Assembly (NCBI GenBank): GCA_020809705.1
Contig: CP085827.1
Span: 5,022,001-5,086,000 of the forward strand
Direction: 5' to 3'
Origin: Calonectria ilicicola
Lineage: Eukaryota; Ascomycota; Sordariomycetes; Hypocreales; Nectriaceae
Length of the DNA stretch: 64,000 bases
The notes below the pieces were generated by a model. It was not told the DNA's origin. It ran no database searches and saw only the letters and a program-made list of their open reading frames with translations. Position numbers and translations under genes: made by a program. Shown piece after piece: positions 45,146 to 56,005 of the stretch. Numbering within the stretch: position 1 is the first letter of the stretch; every line of letters starts with the position of its first letter.

Positions 45146-47467
45146 TCAACCACCGTAGTGAACAAAAGAAGTCCAAGTGGAAAGCATTTTTCCATTCCCT
45201 TCCTCATAATGAATAGAGTTTCCCGGTGACTCTCCATGGTCCTGCTCATTTTCAGTTCTGCTCGAAGCCTGTGTTTTCTCAACCCCCAGTCCCTCGTGAT
45301 TGCTTTTTGGTTCGTCGAGCCAACTGGCTCTCAGCTCTCGAGTAGCTCTGTGAAGTCCCCAACTCACCCATTCATCCGTAAAGCCATTATTTCTCATTGT
45401 TTCGTACGTGACCCTCGCCATATCTACGCATGATTGGTCATTAACCTCCCACAATGTGCCAATGACGTGACGAAAGCCGAAAGATTTGCAGGCGCCCATT
45501 ATATGAACGCTCTCGTCCATGAGTGGATAATCTTCCATCTGGCCTGATCCGCACCCTGACAGGTACGCTAAAAATGGCGGCTGTTTACGGCAATCCATTC
45601 TTATGAACTCATCTACTGTTATCGTGCCATCTTCGAGATGCAGACCACTATCTTCGGGGTTGTTGATGATCATTTCGCCATGACCAACAAAGTGGAATAT
45701 CCCGCAGGTTTTTAAGCCCTGGAGAACATCTTCTTTCCGCCTACCTGGCTCGACAGGCTCAAGGCCCATAGATGGGCAAAGATGGTGGAGCATTGAAACT
45801 TCAGCGTCAGCAAAGGGGAGTTCCATATATCCTGGACTATCAGACCTGGCGATCAGAAGTGTCCCGCCAGGTCCCGTTGAAGGAATTGAGCAAGATCCAC
45901 GCTGCATATCGCTTACGATGGCTCTAGCGGAAGAACTGTATGAAGATACAACTCTATCGAGCACTGTTTGCTGGGAACTATTGCAGTGGTACCCTGCGGC
46001 ATGGAGAGGGAAATTTCTCAGCTTTCCTGTGGGAATCCAGCATACATGTGGCCAATTTCCGTCTGATGGGAGCTCAATGAATCCCAACGCATCCAGTATC
46101 GGATCTGTGACGGTGTCCCATAACCATTCCGGGTTTTCCAGTCGCCACAAACCCCCATTTCGAGCCCTCTCCATGATGTCCCGCGAATGGAGCTTTGGTA
46201 GTGCCAGAGTCTGGATCTGATGTGGCTGGATGATAATCGCATCGCAGCGGTGGTAAGTAGTATTGATGACAATTATTGGCCTGCTTTCTGCAGCGACACA
46301 CATTTGCTTCTCACTCATGGGCCCCAAAAAGGTTTCAAATCCAGGCTGTTGACGAATCTCGGCAACCAAGTCATCGAACCCCTGTGCGCCTTCTCTTGTG
46401 CCGCTAACTTGGCCATTCCAGGACGGGTCTTTGGAGTACCAGACCCCGTCATGCTGTACAGGAAGCTTTAACTCATCCTTGAAACAGGTAAACTTCTGTG
46501 CTAGTTCTGGATACCTCTGCTGCAGATGGAGGACATCGCCTCGCACCTCATTGCAATATGCTGCAACCACACCACGACCCCTTTCCAGGAGAGCCAATGC
46601 CTCGAACGCCCCTTTTCCTGCCTTCAATGCAGAAGCCGCAGCCTCAGAAGCTAAATCCATGGCATCTTCGAGATTCTGCGGCCCCTCGGAGCATACAACT
46701 GAAGCTGGCGCTAATTGACGAATCAGGGAAACGGCAATGTCAGATGCTTCATAGGCCGTCTGCCAATCTAATGTGATTTGGCAGGCATCCATAATTTTTC
46801 TGCTCGCAGTTAGGCGACAAGAAACGCTGGAGTCGTGTAGACGTAGTATCGATTGATAGTGTGAAATAGCTTCTCGGAGGTGAGCCACATCTCCCGTTTC
46901 TTCGTACAACTTTTCGAGTTGGATTCCGAGAAAAAGCAATCGTCTTCCTGATACAGCGCCCTCCGGAGAACAAATAACAGCTTCTCGCATGGCTTGAATA
47001 ATATCCTCGAGGTCGCATGTAAGATTTGTCCTTGCGCGTTGCTTTGTGAGCCTATCCGCCAAGTCGAATGCCCATCCAGATCGTTCAGGGTAACTCCGTG
47101 GAGTTATTTCGATAGCTTCCCGCTGCGCTTTGATTGCCTTCTTGAGATCAGATATTTCATTTGTCCTTTGGAATCGCATATCGAATAGCCTCCCGAGATT
47201 ATTTGATCGTTTGGCTCTATCGGGATGGTTTTCTGGCGTCGTCTCGACGGCTTCCTGAGCCAATCGAATAGCTTCCTCGAGGTGATGCATTATTCCAGGC
47301 GTTTCTGCTAGGCGGTGGTCATTCATGATACGCAGTTGGTCTTCGAGTAGAACCGCAAGGTTATCCAACAATGCAACTCGCTCAGGGTGGCCATGCGACA
47401 TTGAAGCCAAATCTTTCCGTGTCGTTTGGATTGCCTCATTTAAATCAGCCGTGTTGCTCATATCCAT
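45146..47467 (-). CDS. TPR-CHAT caspase-like protease
   Basis: Intronless protein of 773 residues. The N-terminal half (about 1-330) contains degenerate TPR units of the fungal type, with repeated DL..AI....AI...P...P.R and NNLGRLFDMRFQRTNEISDL. The C-terminal half (about 440-715) is a CHAT domain, related to caspases and separase. The catalytic dyad appears intact: His596 in FHFVGHGE and Cys639 in LAYLSGCGSG, followed by GFRHVIGTLWEVND. Family knowledge: CHAT proteases act in regulated cell death, and the TPR-CHAT layout is shared with the Csx29 protease of type III-E CRISPR. The last 55 residues are acidic and Ser-rich. The ATG at 47467 is followed by a second Met at 47461. The substrate is unknown; the neighbouring HET protein is an obvious candidate partner, by position only. 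Confidence 0.88.
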   Translation of the reverse strand: MDMSNTADLNEAIQTTRKDLASMSHGHPERVALLDNLAVLLEDQLRIMNDHRLAETPGIMHHLEEAIRLAQEAVETTPENHPDRAKRSNNLGRLFDMRFQRTNEISDLKKAIKAQREAIEITPRSYPERSGWAFDLADRLTKQRARTNLTCDLEDIIQAMREAVICSPEGAVSGRRLLFLGIQLEKLYEETGDVAHLREAISHYQSILRLHDSSVSCRLTASRKIMDACQITLDWQTAYEASDIAVSLIRQLAPASVVCSEGPQNLEDAMDLASEAAASALKAGKGAFEALALLERGRGVVAAYCNEVRGDVLHLQQRYPELAQKFTCFKDELKLPVQHDGVWYSKDPSWNGQVSGTREGAQGFDDLVAEIRQQPGFETFLGPMSEKQMCVAAESRPIIVINTTYHRCDAIIIQPHQIQTLALPKLHSRDIMERARNGGLWRLENPEWLWDTVTDPILDALGFIELPSDGNWPHVCWIPTGKLRNFPLHAAGYHCNSSQQTVLDRVVSSYSSSARAIVSDMQRGSCSIPSTGPGGTLLIARSDSPGYMELPFADAEVSMLHHLCPSMGLEPVEPGRRKEDVLQGLKTCGIFHFVGHGEMIINNPEDSGLHLEDGTITVDEFIRMDCRKQPPFLAYLSGCGSGQMEDYPLMDESVHIMGACKSFGFRHVIGTLWEVNDQSCVDMARVTYETMRNNGFTDEWVSWGLHRATRELRASWLDEPKSNHEGLGVEKTQASSRTENEQDHGESPGNSIHYEEGNGKMLSTWTSFVHYGG

Positions 47468-47640
47468 CCCCTTCCAGGGCTGTTATTAAGCTCGTATAGC
47501 CATGTATCTTGGATATACTCGAACCAGATTGGTTTGTAGAGACCCACGAATATCTTGACACGCTGTATAAGCGCAAGCCACTGCCATTTGGCCGCCATTG
47601 TATCACGTGATCCCCTTTCCACTTCCCGGCGACTTGTCAT
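47458..47640 (-). promoter_or_regulatory. Upstream ORF overlapping the CHAT start
   Basis: A 60-codon frame starts with ATG at 47640, out of frame with the CHAT gene. It ends in TGA at 47458-47460, overlapping the third codon (Met) of CHAT as ATGA. If transcribed in the leader it would hinder or couple translation of the protease. It has no recognised domain, and a spliced leader would remove it. Confidence 0.35.
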
Positions 47641-47843
47641 TTTAGGTGCATCTAGGTCGCAAATACGCTATCCAGAAATTTCAATAAGTGAGTTTTTTAG
47701 GGTTTATTGGAGTGGAATATGGTCAAAATAGAAAGGGTGCTGACCTGGCTCTCATCATGACAACGCGAAAGCAATCAAACTTCACCTTCAACAGCACAGA
47801 ACTCAGCTGCCCTAAGATATCAGTTTGGTCGTGAAAGAAAAAA

Positions 47844-47866
47844 GGAAATAAATAAATAAATAATGA
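47844..47866 (+). repeat. AAAT microsatellite on right side of HET/CHAT pair
   Basis: GGAAATAAATAAATAAATAATG, of the same type as the GGAAATAAATAA start of the 42471 patch on the other side of the gene pair, and in the same orientation. No clear inverted partner is seen here. Confidence 0.6.
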
Positions 47867-49714
47867 TTATGGCTAAATTGTTATCTTAGTTATATAATAT
47901 TCATTTACAATTTGGTTCGGAGGTGGTAGGAAAGGTAGGGGATATATGGTCTATTGTGGATGACATTGGAGTAATTAAGAAAGACCACAAGAATAGGCAT
48001 CGTATTCCAGCACCAAGGATGATAGAATACAAGCCTCCCACAAAATACACCCCAATATCCTCGTAAGATACTAATTCAAGCCAAAAAAGAAACAGGCAAC
48101 AATTATTCGGAGAAAGTCCGTTGTGTTTAATCTCAAATTCCAATAATCACAGCTACCCTATAGCACATATGGATCACGACCACCATGACCAGTAAGCAGT
48201 ACGATCTTGAGTGTCAAGCGCCTTTGCCTTTCTACACAACATAGCTCATGACCATTGTGATTATCCACTAAATGAAAGTATGTTTTTGTAGTGGATGGCT
48301 AGTCTCGCAGTTTTGCATCAATTGGCCCAGCAGAGTTGAACAGTGAGGCGAAGTGAAACTGAATGACAACATACGTTTATGCAGCCCATATTGCCTACCA
48401 ACCGGCACTGAGCGGCTGTTATGGAAGCATCTCTCATGCATTTCATGAAATACTCGGAACTCGCGCAAATCGAGAGCTAGCGCAAGACGTCTGTTGTATT
48501 CCAAAATGCCTCACTGCGAACTGGTCAAAGAGGCAAATGGCCTCTCCTAATACAGTATCCCGAGAGCAGCCTTACGGTATTCCACGTGGCTTAATAAACG
48601 ATTCTGTTGTTTGCCACACTAGTGGGACCCTTGGAGTGTGAGGGATGGTGTCTTTTTATGATTTTACGAATATATATGCCGCCACGAGGTATGATAGCTT
48701 GATGCATGTTTCAATAAGGCAATTGGTTTGGCTTCTGATAGATGGATGCCAAGGGATTTGTTTCCTGGATCTTTGGATGGTAAAGTGCAGTTGCTGGGCA
48801 TGTTTGGAGATTGTTTTCTGTTTGACAGTTGGATTGCATTGCATTGATGAATTTCTGAAACGAGCCTGACATTCTCGTTGGTCCAAGTGGAAAAAAGGGT
48901 AGCAACAATCAAGAATCTTATGACGTTTTTAATTTCTCCTGTTGATTAAGTCTGTGCTTTTTCATTTGGATGGGATGATGAAACAACTAAAGGGGGGCTT
49001 TGACATGTGTGGTTTCCTGTCGATGTAGAGCCGGGATCAGGCTGGTTGGCATGTGCATCTGAGATGGAGCAAGTGACGGGTTGTCTGGGGAGATGAGACG
49101 CGCTGGTTGGGCGGTTGAGCGACGAACGATGGGACTCTGGGAGGATAGAGATGGAGATAAAGATGGAGATGGAGGAGGCTGGAGATAGCGATATACGGCA
49201 TTTGCAGACGCATCAGGACAAGTGACGGCCGTCATGAAGTCATAGCCAGACTTGTGACCTGTGGCGCCCCTGCATCGGAGAACGAATTGAAGATGTTGGG
49301 TGTGGTGGGTTATTTCCCGAACAGGTAGTCTTATCTCCCACGAGTGTTCCACGGGGGGCGAGGGCAAAAAGCAGGATTGAGGCTAATTCGTCATGGCCCA
49401 ATCTGGTAGCTGGGTCTCGTTTGAGAATTGAGTGGGATAGGATGGGATGGGATGGGATGGGCTCCCTCACGCACTCACTTGCATTTTCGTCGTGTACTTC
49501 AATATCTGCAGCCTCTTCTGCAGCCTCTGCAACAGGTGAGACGCCGACCGAGGCTGAGCAGCAGAAGCTGAGCTGTCCCGTCCTGCGGGATCGAGGGGGA
49601 CGACGCCCATGCCAGGGCCGACGGGGCTGCGTGCCGGTCCAGGCAGAATTTGCGACCTTGAAGGGGGGGACCAGAACCAAACTAATGCCTCACCTCACCA
49701 CAGCTCTCTCTACA

Positions 49715-49732
49715 TGTACATCTAGATGTACA
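49715..49732. repeat. 18-bp perfect palindrome
   Basis: TGTACATCTAGATGTACA is identical on both strands and is followed two bases later by a half-site copy AGATGTACA (49736-49744). It resembles a dimeric or tandem operator. No gene start lies close. Confidence 0.55.
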
Positions 49733-52578
49733 GATAGATGTACACAGCAGTAGTCTAGAAAAAGAATGTGCGTACGTCATCACGTCCCAAGCCAAGCCCT
49801 CTCCGCATACCGATCCAGCAGCAGCCGGCCGATTGATTTGCAAAAAAAATGTTCTCGGCGAGAATATGTGTGGGACGTTAAAAGGCAATCCTTAAGTTAA
49901 GTTGACAGTCCGCCGAAGTAGCTCCCCGAACGGCAAGCCGAACGAGATCAGACGGGACGTGGTTTGTCGCACTGCCTCGTGTCCGTCTGTGTGGTGTTTA
50001 AGCATATGGTGGTGGCCGTGGAGGCGGTAACTGCGCGGTGGGCGGCGGGAAGAGTACGGACGGGTGTTTGCATGTTTTAGTCGGGACGATATTCAGAGGG
50101 AGAGAGGGGTGGTTGGGCTGGGTTGGTAGCACACTTGGTGTGTGTGCGTACCTCTCTGCAAGTGTGTTTGAGGGTGTTGGAAGCCACACACACGCATCCA
50201 ACACACACTACACGATGCATCTAAGCCAGTGTAGTGTAGTGTGTCTGCCAGTCAGTCAGAAGAAGGGGGGGCCGGCGCGCGGTTGATGAATAATGTCCGT
50301 CTGCCCTCGATGCAGACCAGACGTGCACAAAATGAACAATTGCCAAGCACCAGCACACGAACACAAGCACAGGCACAAGCACAAGCGGGGGCACAAACAT
50401 GGGGTTCCATTTGTCTGCGACCTGACAGGACAATGAGGTGATTGAATGCTCTGGTGCCGTGTGTGTGTGTGCTGACCAGCGCACCCGTCATCAGTGTGCA
50501 GCGGCGATAGGATCGGGAATCGTTTCCGCAGGGCGGCCGTTTCGTCAGCCAGCTCCACCAGCCTAGCTCGCTAGCTGGGCCACACTCGACACCCTTTTGC
50601 ACAGCAGCAGTAGCAGCGACACACGCTATTAGCTCGCGCATGGGAGCAGACGCAGCTTACATGCTGCATTTTGCATGCCCACTGAGGCGGCGTCGTCGTC
50701 GACTAGTCATGTAGGTACCAGCCAACTGAGGACCAAACGCCCCGATTCTCAATGCCGCCGCATTTTGCAACCTGCGCCACCACGGGAAGGGGACGAGAAG
50801 AAAAAAAAAACACACACACACATAGCTTGCACGTAGGTAGTAGCTCCGCACCGCACAAGACAGCATTGCACACGAGCTCCTCATTTCCCCATGGTTTCAA
50901 TCGAAGCCGTGATAGCTCACGGGAGCGCGGCACGGCGCTGTTTCTTCATCTCATTTCGTTTCGACAATCTCTACAGCACCGCCGCGGGGTCTAGAAGCTG
51001 TTTCTTTTCGGCAAGTGTGCCGAATTTCGTATTCCTATTTTACGATGCCACCAACTGTCAAGCTCCAAACTGCTGAGAACAAGCTTTTACAGCCCCAAGA
51101 ACAGGTAGGGGGGAGGGGGGGGGAGGAGGTCGGCAAGGTGGACAAGGTGGACGAGATGGACAGGGTAAGATAGCTTAGGTACGTACTCCCTTGAATGAAG
51201 AGAGAGCTCTCTCTGTGTCCTGTGTCTCTCTCGCTTGGTCCAAGCGCAAAAAGCGCCGACGGCAAAAGGGAGAGAGCCAGAGCTTTTTTTTTTCTCTCGC
51301 TCTCCTCCGTTCGCCTGCGCAAGTCTCCAGATTAGATGATCGAGTGAAAAGCAAGGAAAAACCGGCTGACTGGCATGCGGCACAGCCAATGGGCGACTCC
51401 ATCTGGTCGCTGGATGGGTCGACTCCACTGCCACCTCCCCGGCTCGCCATCATGGATTTGCTGTAACTCTTTTTTTTTTCCCTCTTGCGCGAAAGGCTAC
51501 GGCGCAATTAATTGCGGGCCGCCAGGAGGTGTTGCCCGTAGGCGAGGAGGAAACGGCCCTCACTGTGAGAGCACGCACCATCTGGCGAGCTCCCCCTGCG
51601 ACCCCCCGTGTGGCCCTCCGTGTGGCCCCCTAGCTCGCTGGCCAGGCTGCCTGGGGGGGCGAGATGGATCCGTCCCATTCTGCTCTTGCATCGCATGGAC
51701 CGAGCCGGCCAGAAGAATCCTGGCTCCTCCCTCGATCCCACTTCTTTTTAGATGGACTACGGAGTACCCAGTTTATGATAATTATCTGCCAGGATCCTCT
51801 CCACGTCCTTGATTTCTCGTGTTTCTCGCATCTCTCCTGCTCTTAATTATCAGAGACTTTGTTTCTCGCGAAAAAACCCAAACAGCCTCGTCTCGCCTCA
51901 CTCACATCGACATTCGCTCAACCCGCTTTGTCTGCTGCTGCTCCTGGCTCCTGGCTATCTCACTGCCCTTGGATCGACTCTAGTCCGTCTCAGCGCCTCT
52001 TTTTTTGGCGTGTCTGCTTGCGTGGCCCATCTCAGCAGCTCCGGCACCCGATCAGCACTGTCACTCTCACTGACACCCCGTCGCTTGGCTTTTTGACAAG
52101 CTTCTTTTTTACTGGCTCCCGCACGCCTAAGCCGCATTTCGACTTGACTCGTCATCAAGCACCTCCCTTTTTTTATTTTTTATTATTTATTTATTTTTTT
52201 CTAAGCCCATCCGCCTTGCCTTACGGTCGTTTCCGAAAACAAAACCTTCGTTTATTAATTGCCTTGTCGCGGCGCTGAGCAGGCCCTCGCCCTCGAGTCG
52301 TAATTGCAACCTTGCCGCATTGCATTGCATCGCATCGCATCACCTCACGCCTCCCCCTCGGCCCCTCGTTTTGTGCGACGCGTGTGAGGCTTTGCGTGGT
52401 GCAAGCTCTCCCCGAAGAGGTTCCCTGACTGGGCGCGAAACAGCTGAGGCGTAACCTGACTCGCCAGCTCCCGTCACTTACACCCTGCGTGCACTTATAC
52501 GCCACGAAGGCGCGCTTCTCTTTGCAAGGTCCAAACCACACCATCACCCATCTACGCGCCAAAGCAAACAACCAAAAA

Positions 52579-53116
52579 ATGCGATCCATTTCAACACCGT
52601 TTTTGCGCTTTGTCGCTCTGCTCTGCCTGCTGGTCGCCGTCGCCACCGCAGCCGACCCCGTCCAGCTCCCTGGAAATCGGCTTATCAGGGCGGATGCGTC
52701 CCCGCTGGCCTCTAACAGCAGTAAGTTGCCCCCCCATTGCGACTCATCCCACTTTCGCGCCTTGGCACTGACACGACTGCTTAGGAATCGCATCTCAAGT
52801 GCCCGCGCAGGAGCGTCTCGTCCCGCCGCCCAGCAACGATGACGTATCTCCACCGCGCATGTTTGTTTCTGAACTCGAGAGCGCATCGCTCAATGTCAAG
52901 GCCGTCGCTCACTCTGGCATCAACCGCCTGATTGACCTCGCCTCCTCAAACACCCTTGTGGGCTTCCTCATGGGCAATGAGTCGACCAGCATGTTCGCAA
53001 AGGCTGTCCCACCCGTCGAGGACGGTAGCGCTGCGTCGCCCTCGCCCCGACGACAACTCACTGGCATGAGCGTTGCCCTCGTCCTCGTAATGATCTTTTT
53101 CGCTGTATGGATGTGA
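52579..53116 (+). CDS. Small secretory-pathway protein with C-terminal hydrophobic tail
   Basis: Not assigned to a family. The exons 52579-52720 and 52785-53116 (64-nt intron, GTAAGT donor, TTAG acceptor) give 157 residues. A strong signal peptide covers about residues 1-24 (FLRFVALLCLLVAVATAA). The mature part has a Pro-rich stretch (VPAQERLVPPPSNDDVSPP), then a well-ordered segment LNVKAVAHSGINRLIDLASS, an NES glycosylation-type site, and a final hydrophobic tail GMSVALVLVMIFFAVWM right at the C-terminus. The tail could be a membrane anchor or a GPI-attachment signal; the short SPRRQ before it and a Gly/Ser/Ala-rich region make GPI possible but not certain. The phase-consistent intron and signal peptide make it a real gene. 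Confidence 0.75.
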
Positions 53117-53783
53117 CACGCTGGTCTCACCCCAGCGTCTCACGTCTGTCTTACACACACATTTTGTTTTTGCGTATTCTTTTAATCACTGCTTCATTAT
53201 GAGATACCCACCGTCCCGCGGTTCATACGGGCTGGATCGCTGGCGACGGCTTTTTTTTCAACTTTCTTATCACCATTTCGCAATAGACTTTTTCACCTCT
53301 GCATCCGCTTGGATACATACAACAACAACTTTCACAGCATCACCGACAATCGGCATCCTAAAAGTGTGTGGCTCCGGGTTTCTTCCTCCCTGACCGGACA
53401 AAGATATCCGGAGCCGTGGCTTGTAATGTCTAGGGGGAGAAGTAAGCTGGATGGGGTGTCGGGACGCTTGGTACATACCGGATATGGACATAACGCCTCT
53501 GCGCTGCGAAATTTTAATGACTATAATGGGTCGAAATGCGAACAATGACAGAACCAAATCTTTGGGCGGGATGTTTGGATGAGGAAAGGAAAATCCTCGG
53601 ATTGGATGGTAAACGGGCCACTGTTGATGGTCCCCAGGATAGATCAATTCCAGTCCAATAGGGACTGGATTCAATACAATTGAAGAATCAAACTCAAGAT
53701 ATTCCCCAATGTGATGTCAAGATGATGTAATGAATCTTTTGCAACTATGTACTTTTTTGACTGCTTTGAACCCTCCGACTGGG
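53117..53783. other. Convergent 3' region
   Basis: It lies between the small secreted protein gene and the first CBM-like gene. There is no coding signal; this is probably the two 3' UTRs. Confidence 0.45.
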
Positions 53784-54592
53784 CTACGTTTTCGTATCAG
53801 TAGTTGGTAGCGACTCTTGAAATACGATGTTGTCGCAATATACATGAATATCACGACCCTTTTGCCCACACGGCGTGTTTAGAGAAAACAACGTATTAAC
53901 ATCATCCTCGATAGTGAATTCAGGAGTCTGGTGCAAGATCCAATCCGCCCCGTCTCCCTTTTTAATCGACTTTTTCGGATACGTCGTTGAAAGGTTGTAC
54001 CTTTCGATGGCCTGGTATCCGAGCGAAATGTCCAACTCACAGGAACCGTCCGGGTACTTGCCGTTCTCGGATGTCACCTTTAACCAGAGTGATACAGTGT
54101 ATCGTTTCGAGGCATCGATGCCGGCGACATCCTGCATTATGCTACCCCGCAGTCCTTCGTCGACCAGATTAAAGTGGCTTTTTTGAATGGTGTTAATGTT
54201 GAGCTCGGGGGGAGTGGTGGTGAGCCTTACAGGAAGTGGTCTCCAGAGACGGCGGGTAGACTATCGGTTGCGGATTGGACTTCGCCCTCGGTGAGCTGGA
54301 ACCAAGCAGGTGTGCCATCATATTCGCCCGTTTCGTCGTCTACATCATCGAAGCCCGGGTTCTGGAGAATATTCGTCGGAAGGGTAGCTGCACTGGTGGT
54401 GTGTGGATGCGCATGTTTGTGTCTATGTTTTGCTGCAGCATGTCTGGCGGCGTGGTCCAAATGGCGTGCAGTTAACGTGGGTGTTTCGACGGCGATGGAG
54501 TAGGGCGCGGAAACCCGACAAAGACTGGCGTCGGCATTCCGTATGATTGAGGCCGTTGCGAGGCTGAGTATCAGGGATTTGAGGCAGGGCAT
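53784..54592 (-). CDS. Secreted jelly-roll/CBM-like protein A
   Basis: It is related to the downstream gene at 56006-57055 and resembles fungal secreted proteins with a carbohydrate-binding (CBM4/9-like) galactose-binding fold. Ligand and function are unknown. A signal peptide is likely (MPCLKSLILSLATASIIRNA with cleavage near ADA). A His/Ala-rich linker with HAARHAAAKHRHKHAHPH follows, then the domain: NILQNPGFDD, YDGTPAWFQL, YTVSLWLKV, and DIHVYCDNIVFQE near the end. The exons are 54231-54592 and 53784-54177 (53-nt intron, GTAAGG donor, unusual AAG acceptor), giving 251 residues. The intron sits at the same place as in paralogue B. The His-rich linker replaces the Ser/Ala linker of B. Confidence 0.75.
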
Positions 54593-56005
54593 ACTTTTTC
54601 TGTTCGGATTGTGAGTTTTGGTGGTGAAAGCGGTGCTTGCTTGAGTTTCTGGGGAATGGGGAAATTCCCCAGATTTAAGAGTGGCTCAGAAGCGACCAGC
54701 ATGTTGCTCCCGGTTTGTGGTGAAGCTTCTGGAGCTGGCCAGACTCAGGCACAAGCTAGATTCGGGGATCTAGCCGGCGATGGATCTTAATTTAGTTTGC
54801 GGGGGGAGGATCGAGACGACGTTTGTTTACCTGCTTGACCCGATTTGTCGGTAGGAGCTCATTGATGCCATGATGAATACAGTCCATCGACTGCATCTAG
54901 GGCAATTATTGGAAACCGTTTAAACCGAGAAGGCCAGGAATTAATTAGATATTGCTCGAAACAGAATGCGAGTGAAATCTCTCGCCTTGACGATTGTGCG
55001 TTACTTCATCGAACTTTACTCAAACCGGAGATCAGGAACAAAGGCGTGTAAGTCGACTGCCATATTTAGAACAGAATACATTAACCTTTAATGGTCGAAG
55101 ATAACCTCGAATAGATCTTCTTCCCGGCATCCCCAATTAGTTAATGTGAATGGGATTACTCATTCCTTTGCATGAGGTTGGACCGTCAGCTTCAAGATCT
55201 AAGATGTGTAAACCACGTAGAGTTTTCGTGTAAAAGCTAGTTTTCGGGCAGCGAGTCATGACATTGTGGGAATCAAGCGATCTTGGCTGGTTATCTGACG
55301 CCACTGCAGGAAGCTTTTCGGGGTACGCGTTGAACGGAGAGAGTTACAGGGGCTGCCGATGGAAGAATTCATGCCACAAAACATATTTTGAAGGTTGCGA
55401 TGAAAAAATAAATAAATAAATCTAAGTAAATAAATAATGACCAGGTTATTCTTAGAAATATTTATTTATTATCTATCTTCTCCTTATAGTTTATTTGTCT
55501 CGCTATCCGCCTGAGGAAAAGATGGAATGAGAATGATTAGCAATACTGACTGCAACAGAACGTGTTTTAGATGAAACTATTGTGAAATACAGAATAGGCT
55601 TAAACAATACGGATGAACTGGTGCTTGCAAGTGTTGTGTTGTGGATCTGCAATACCAGGAGGGTCCTATTGAACACTGATGCGTACACCCAATCAACGTC
55701 ATTGAGCGAGCAACCTCAGTTCAGATATATGATCATTGGCTTATCAAGTTGGCACGTAGGCGAAAGGAATACCAAGAGACATTCAGACAACCAATGTGCC
55801 AATTTATTCTTTTTTTATCTCAACTAATCTCAAAAAAGGTTCGTTTGAATACCCCAGAAACGATCCAATCTCTAACACAATCAATGAGTGACATAACAAC
55901 CTCTATACCCGTATCTATTTACGTGATTCAAAAAAACGTTCCCAAAGACCAATACTCCTCTCAACAGAATAGGAAAAATGTTTAACGTCTCGGACTAGTA
56001 TTCGC
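54593..56005. other. AT-rich spacer between the two paralogues
   Basis: 1.4 kb with no gene. Near 54657-54671 there is a near-palindrome TGGGGAAATTCCCCA about 65 bp upstream of paralogue A, which may be a control site. It also holds the AAAT inverted repeat at 55407-55470. The rest is AT-rich without motif. Confidence 0.45.
55407..55470. repeat. AAAT-rich inverted repeat (hairpin)
   Basis: The arm 55407-55426 matches the reverse complement of 55451-55470 at 18 of 20 positions, with a 24-nt spacer. The arms combine AATAAATAAATA with TCTAAG. Geometry and sequence resemble the repeat at 14586-14652. Confidence 0.7.

Larger units (their letters stand above)
47641..52578. other. Gene-poor interval, CHAT to secreted small protein
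   Basis: About 4.9 kb. AT-rich to about 48980, then G+C-rich with many simple repeats: GGGAT units at 49433-49461, CA/GCACAA units at 50340-50400, GT at 50458-50472, a poly-A and CA run at 50801-50822, and a poly-T at 51281-51290. From about 51800 to 52578 it is pyrimidine-rich, probably the leader of the next gene, including AAAT/ATTT-rich sequence at 52168-52200. No supported gene. Confidence 0.45.
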
